Source: Talpa occidentalis (lineage: Eukaryota; Chordata; Mammalia; Eulipotyphla; Talpidae). From it: a DNA stretch of 64,000 nucleotides. Both the position numbers and the translations under genes were made by a program. A model generated the notes under the pieces. It was not told where the DNA came from and did not search any database. It was given only the letters and a program-made list of their open reading frames with translations. Shown piece after piece: positions 60,482 to 64,000 of this stretch (positions are counted from its first letter, which is position 1; the number at the start of each line of letters is the position of its first letter). The stretch lies in contig NW_023604295.1 of NCBI RefSeq assembly GCF_014898055.3, forward strand, positions 95,371,591 to 95,435,590, read 5' to 3'.

Positions 60482-61214
60482 GTTTGCTAGACATTTTACA
60501 ATTTTTATATTTCTCTGTTAAATATGTAATGATTAATTTTCTTCTAAACGTTTATCATTTAGAAATAACAGCTTTGATCATGAATTTTCATAATTCTTTT
60601 CAGTCAGATATAAAAAATTTTGTACCAGTAAGTGAGAAGATAGGTGATTTTTTTAATTATAAATCTGTTTTGAATTTTTTTTGTTCCTACAAAATAATTA
60701 GTACTATATTTAAAATTCAGCAAAGGCCTAATGCCACTCATTAGTTTATTGGTTTTCATTTCAGTATATAGTTTTGTGCTGTCAGTTGACTATCTTAAAT
60801 ATGAATGACCAAATTCACATTCCTTGATAGAGATTAAGAAGAGATTCTGCTAAAAAGGTAGACCAAAAAAGAAGAAAAGAAATAATTTCCTACTGTGTTT
60901 TTTGCTACTTACCTGTCATCTCAAATTGCTCATCAATTTCTGTTTTCTCAACTTTTTAAACCAGTAGCTTGAACATGAGGGTCTCATTTATTTTGATGTG
61001 TTCCAGTGATGCCAGTGTTCTCAAAACTAAAGAGGGTAAAATAGCAAAGGGAATTATGGTAGAATAAAAATTAAAAATGAGAGTGACAAAATACAGAGGT
61101 TTCCTCTTCCAATATGCTATTATATTATCCTTTCTAACTGTCATCTATAAAAGATTTTCAGACTCTCTTCACCTCTCTTATTTATTTGATACTGCTAATT
61201 CTTCAGGAGTACTT

Positions 61215-61500
61215 CACATTCATTCATTCATTCAGCACATATTTATTGAGTTCCTACCATGTGCCTGGCATTGATCTATGCAATGAGAATAGAACAATAA
61301 ACAAAACAAAAATTCTAACCCCTTACAAAGAGAGGATAGTAAGATAAATAAGTACATTACATGGTGCATTAAACAGTAATACATGTTTAAGAAAAATTAC
61401 AGAGACTGAACTTAGGGAATGTTGGGGAGGAGAGAGAAAAGTTTTGCAGTTTTAAATAGAATTATCTGGTCACATTTGAGCAAAGATTTGAGTGAAATAA
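61215..61500 (+). repeat. L2 element 3' region
   Basis: 'catatttattgagttcctac' then catgtgcctggcattgatct, 'acaataaacaaaacaaaaat' and 'aaataagtacattacatggt': typical order of the L2 3' end. The sequence 61501-62159 is not recognised. Confidence 0.75.
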
Positions 61501-62159
61501 TGAATAGGGGTATGTAGATATAGAAGGGAGAGTATTGCAGATAAGGTAAAACCTTGTTTTCAGGACAATTCCTTGCATATTCAAGGAAAAATAAGACCAT
61601 GAATCATTAGAATGATTTGTAGGAAATGGAGGTATTTTATAGCTCCTTACGGGTCTTTGGCTTTCACCAATTAATCCCAAAGAACCAGTAAATCTCAAGG
61701 GAGGAACCTTTATTAGGTATCACATTGTAGAGAGGGATCCTGGCTTTATGGAGTTGTAGGACTGGGTAATGGGGAGTTGTATTTTATGCTAGGCTATACT
61801 GGGGCATGTGCAGAAGCACTACATGCTTCTTCATATATCACATATCTCATTAGCATCTTAGGTCTCCACTCAGCTGTGTGTATAAAAGGCTAATAGCTGT
61901 GTGTATATATAGGTCATTTCTAGATCAGTCTTCTGCCATCTGCCTCTGTGAGGTCAGCAAGTTTCACTTGGTTCTGGGGCCATTACCCAAAGGCAGGAAG
62001 CTTCTGTAGGGTAAAAAGTCTATTTCTCACTGGCCATTGACTAGATTCCTGTAAAATTTAGGGGGTTCAATAAAAGGAAGGTTAGACCAGCAAGATCTAG
62101 TTCCAGGGGTCCATTTATAATAGTTAGAGAAATGACACATCAACACCATTAAGCTAGGC

Positions 62160-63130
62160 CATTATAAGGACATTGGTTTTTACTCCATGAAATGGGAAAT
62201 CAGTGGGGGGTTTTGAGCAGCAGAGTAACATGATCTGATTTATCTTTTAATAAGATCACTCTGTCTGCATCTTGAGAATAGAATGTAGAGTGTAGAACAG
62301 AAATTAGTTTGGAGACTGTTGCAATCATCAAAGGGAAAGTTTACTTTCTAATCCCAGGGTAGCGGGAGTCTAAAAGAAGGGATCAAATTCTCAACATGTT
62401 TGGGAAAGATTGATCACCAGATCATGATGAATTGGATGTGGGGGCAAAAGAGAAGGAATAAAGGATGTGACTCTTTAGATCTGAGTAACTGAAAAATATA
62501 GATTGGCTTTTAACTGAGATTGGGAAGATTGCAGATCTAATAGGTTTGTAGATCAGGAGTTAAATTTTGGACATTGTAAATTTGGGATATATATTAAACA
62601 TTCAAACAGAGATACAGAATTGGACATTTGAATGGAGATAAAGAATTGAACATTGAGTCTGAAGGTCATGGTTGATGTACAAGATGGTGTGTGTGTGTGT
62701 GTGTGTGTGTCTCCAGGGAAGTGGATATAGATAGATTTTTAATAACTTAACCATAGAGTAGTCGGTCTTCATTGAGTCAGAAAGATTAAGTGAAATGGAC
62801 AAAGACTGAGAAGAAATGGCCAATGAGATAGGAGGAAAAGCAAGAAAGGGTGTTGTTACCTAGATGAAAAGTAAAGAATGAATGTCAAGGAAACAGAACA
62901 ATCAACTATGTCAAATACATGCGTTGACCCAATTAAGATGAAAACTTAGAATTGACCATGTGTTTAGCACATGGTCATTGGATATCTTGTTGAGCAATTT
63001 CAGTGGATTGATAGGAATGAGAGACTGATTAAAGTGTGCTGAATAGAGAAAAGGAGAAGAGAAATTGGAGGCATAAAATATTCAAATTATTTTGAAAGCA
63101 ATTTTTTCAAAAAGTTTTGCTGCAAAAGAA
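62160..63130 (+). repeat. Ancient AG-rich interspersed repeat, family unassigned
   Basis: 'agtaacatgatctgatttat' then cttttaataagatcactctg, 'gagactgttgcaatcatcaa', 'gatgaattggatgtgggggc', 'aggagttaaattttggacat', 'caactatgtcaaataca' and 'aaaaagttttgctgcaaaag' follow a long AG-rich mammalian repeat that I recognise by order of motifs but cannot name. A (gt)n run of ~12 repeats sits at 62687-62710. Confidence 0.6.
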
Positions 63131-64000
63131 AACATTGCCCTGAATCCTCTCTTGCCTTTACGTATATGTTCACCTTCTTTAACCTTGCTTCTTCCAACCT
63201 TTCACTGGGGACTGTTTTCCCAAATTCTGTTTTCTTTTGCCTTTTGCCTGGTTGTTTAAGTGGTGACGTTGGCTCTTACTCTCTGCTGATTACTATACAA
63301 TCTGTATCTCTGATTCCAATCCCTCGATCAAAATTAACTTTCTAGAAGAGAAAAATACAGAAAAATATATGGATGCCCTACTATCACCTCAGTCTCAAGA
63401 TGTCTCAAAATTGACCTTGTCAAAAAACTCTTATTTCTAACACAGCCATTTTCTCGGGTATATACTCTGAAAAGCAAAGATAATTTTTTTTTTCTCTTTC
63501 TCTTTTATATTTTTGGTGATGAGACTCCAAATCCTTTTACTCCTTCTCAGTTCCCACAACTAAACCTTAGATTGTCAGCTCAGGCCTAGATTAGCCTCCT
63601 ATCTGTACTTCCTGTGCCTTTTCTTTTTACTTTCTAATCCTACATAGTATTATCTGATTAACTCCCCTTAAGGTCCTTAGCCCCATGGCATATTTGGCAA
63701 AGTATTTAATTAATAAGAGCTTAGGTTTGAACTCTTTTTTTTTTTTTTTTTTTTTTGCCTTGAGACATCATGGTGTGATAAATCTGGTATGAACTCAGAA
63801 TCAGGTTTTGTGACTCAAACTGAGTTAATCTAATTTTGCTGGACCTTCATGGTTTCATCTGTAGGATTAAGGTATTGGAGTTAGATGACATTTTAGGTCT
63901 TTTCCAGTGCCAAAAAGGTAATATTTTAATATTTTAGAGTATCAGGTTCCCTGTTTAGTACTACTGAGATCCAAACCCATCTCAAGCTAGTGTCTGAGAC
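63131..64000. other. Intron sequence at the window end
   Basis: No XRN1 exon is visible. A T run at 63738-63757 might be the tail of an antisense retroelement, but the flanks show no element that I recognise. Confidence 0.5.

Noticed and set aside
60595..60745. Possible further XRN1 exon after 'ttttcag'
   Set aside because: The translation (SDIKNFVPVSEKIGDF...) does not match the expected next XRN1 segment and lacks a good donor.
63738..63757. T run as an antisense retroelement tail
   Set aside because: Neither flank shows SINE, L1 or retrocopy sequence, and no target-site duplication was found.

Overview
This is an AT-rich, repeat-dense piece of a placental mammal nuclear genome. One host gene runs the whole length on the + strand: 19 consecutive internal coding exons of XRN1, the cytoplasmic 5'-3' exoribonuclease. 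Every exon boundary is GT/AG, phases fit across all 18 introns, and the translated product follows mammalian XRN1 without a missing exon. The exons cover roughly human residues 480-1256 of about 1706 (numbering from memory): the end of conserved region 2, then the PAZ/Tudor-like, KOW-like, winged-helix and SH3-like domains and the start of the low-complexity C-terminal region. The gene's 5' and 3' ends lie outside the window.

Nearly everything else is intron filled with retroelements. The commonest is one tRNA-derived SINE family of about 265-300 bp (21 copies: 10 on +, 11 on -), most with clear target-site duplications (TSDs). It has Pol III A and B boxes and a tail with AATAAA repeats followed by TCTTT, which is T+ SINE architecture. 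I do not recognise the family. T+ tRNA SINEs of this kind suggest Laurasiatheria (bat, carnivore, pangolin, perissodactyl or insectivore), but I cannot name the species.

Layout: 1-5.6 kb, two exons, four SINEs and old L1. 5.7-8.8 kb, an antisense, apparently full-length L1 with a 16-bp TSD, a YY1 motif at its 5' end, four 134-bp promoter-like monomers and a 100-N assembly gap in ORF2. 9-20 kb, exons 3-6, a young sense L1 (ORF2 C-terminus open for 503 codons) with a second 3'UTR in its tail, and an exact 103-bp tandem duplication. 20-37 kb, nested L1 stacks, including a 4.7-kb antisense L1 with a different, ~200-bp monomeric 5'UTR. 37-48 kb, exons 8-14, an antisense L1 fragment whose TSD ends 39 nt before an exon, an MLT1-like LTR and an RPS15A processed pseudogene. 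48-64 kb, exons 15-19, more SINEs, a 5'-inverted (twin-primed) L1 and old MIR, L2 and hAT relics.

There is no operon, CRISPR array or second protein-coding host gene that I can support. The most informative material is L1 and SINE biology: two unrelated tandem-monomer 5'UTRs, successive L1 3'UTR types, nested and inverted insertions, and SINE structural variants.
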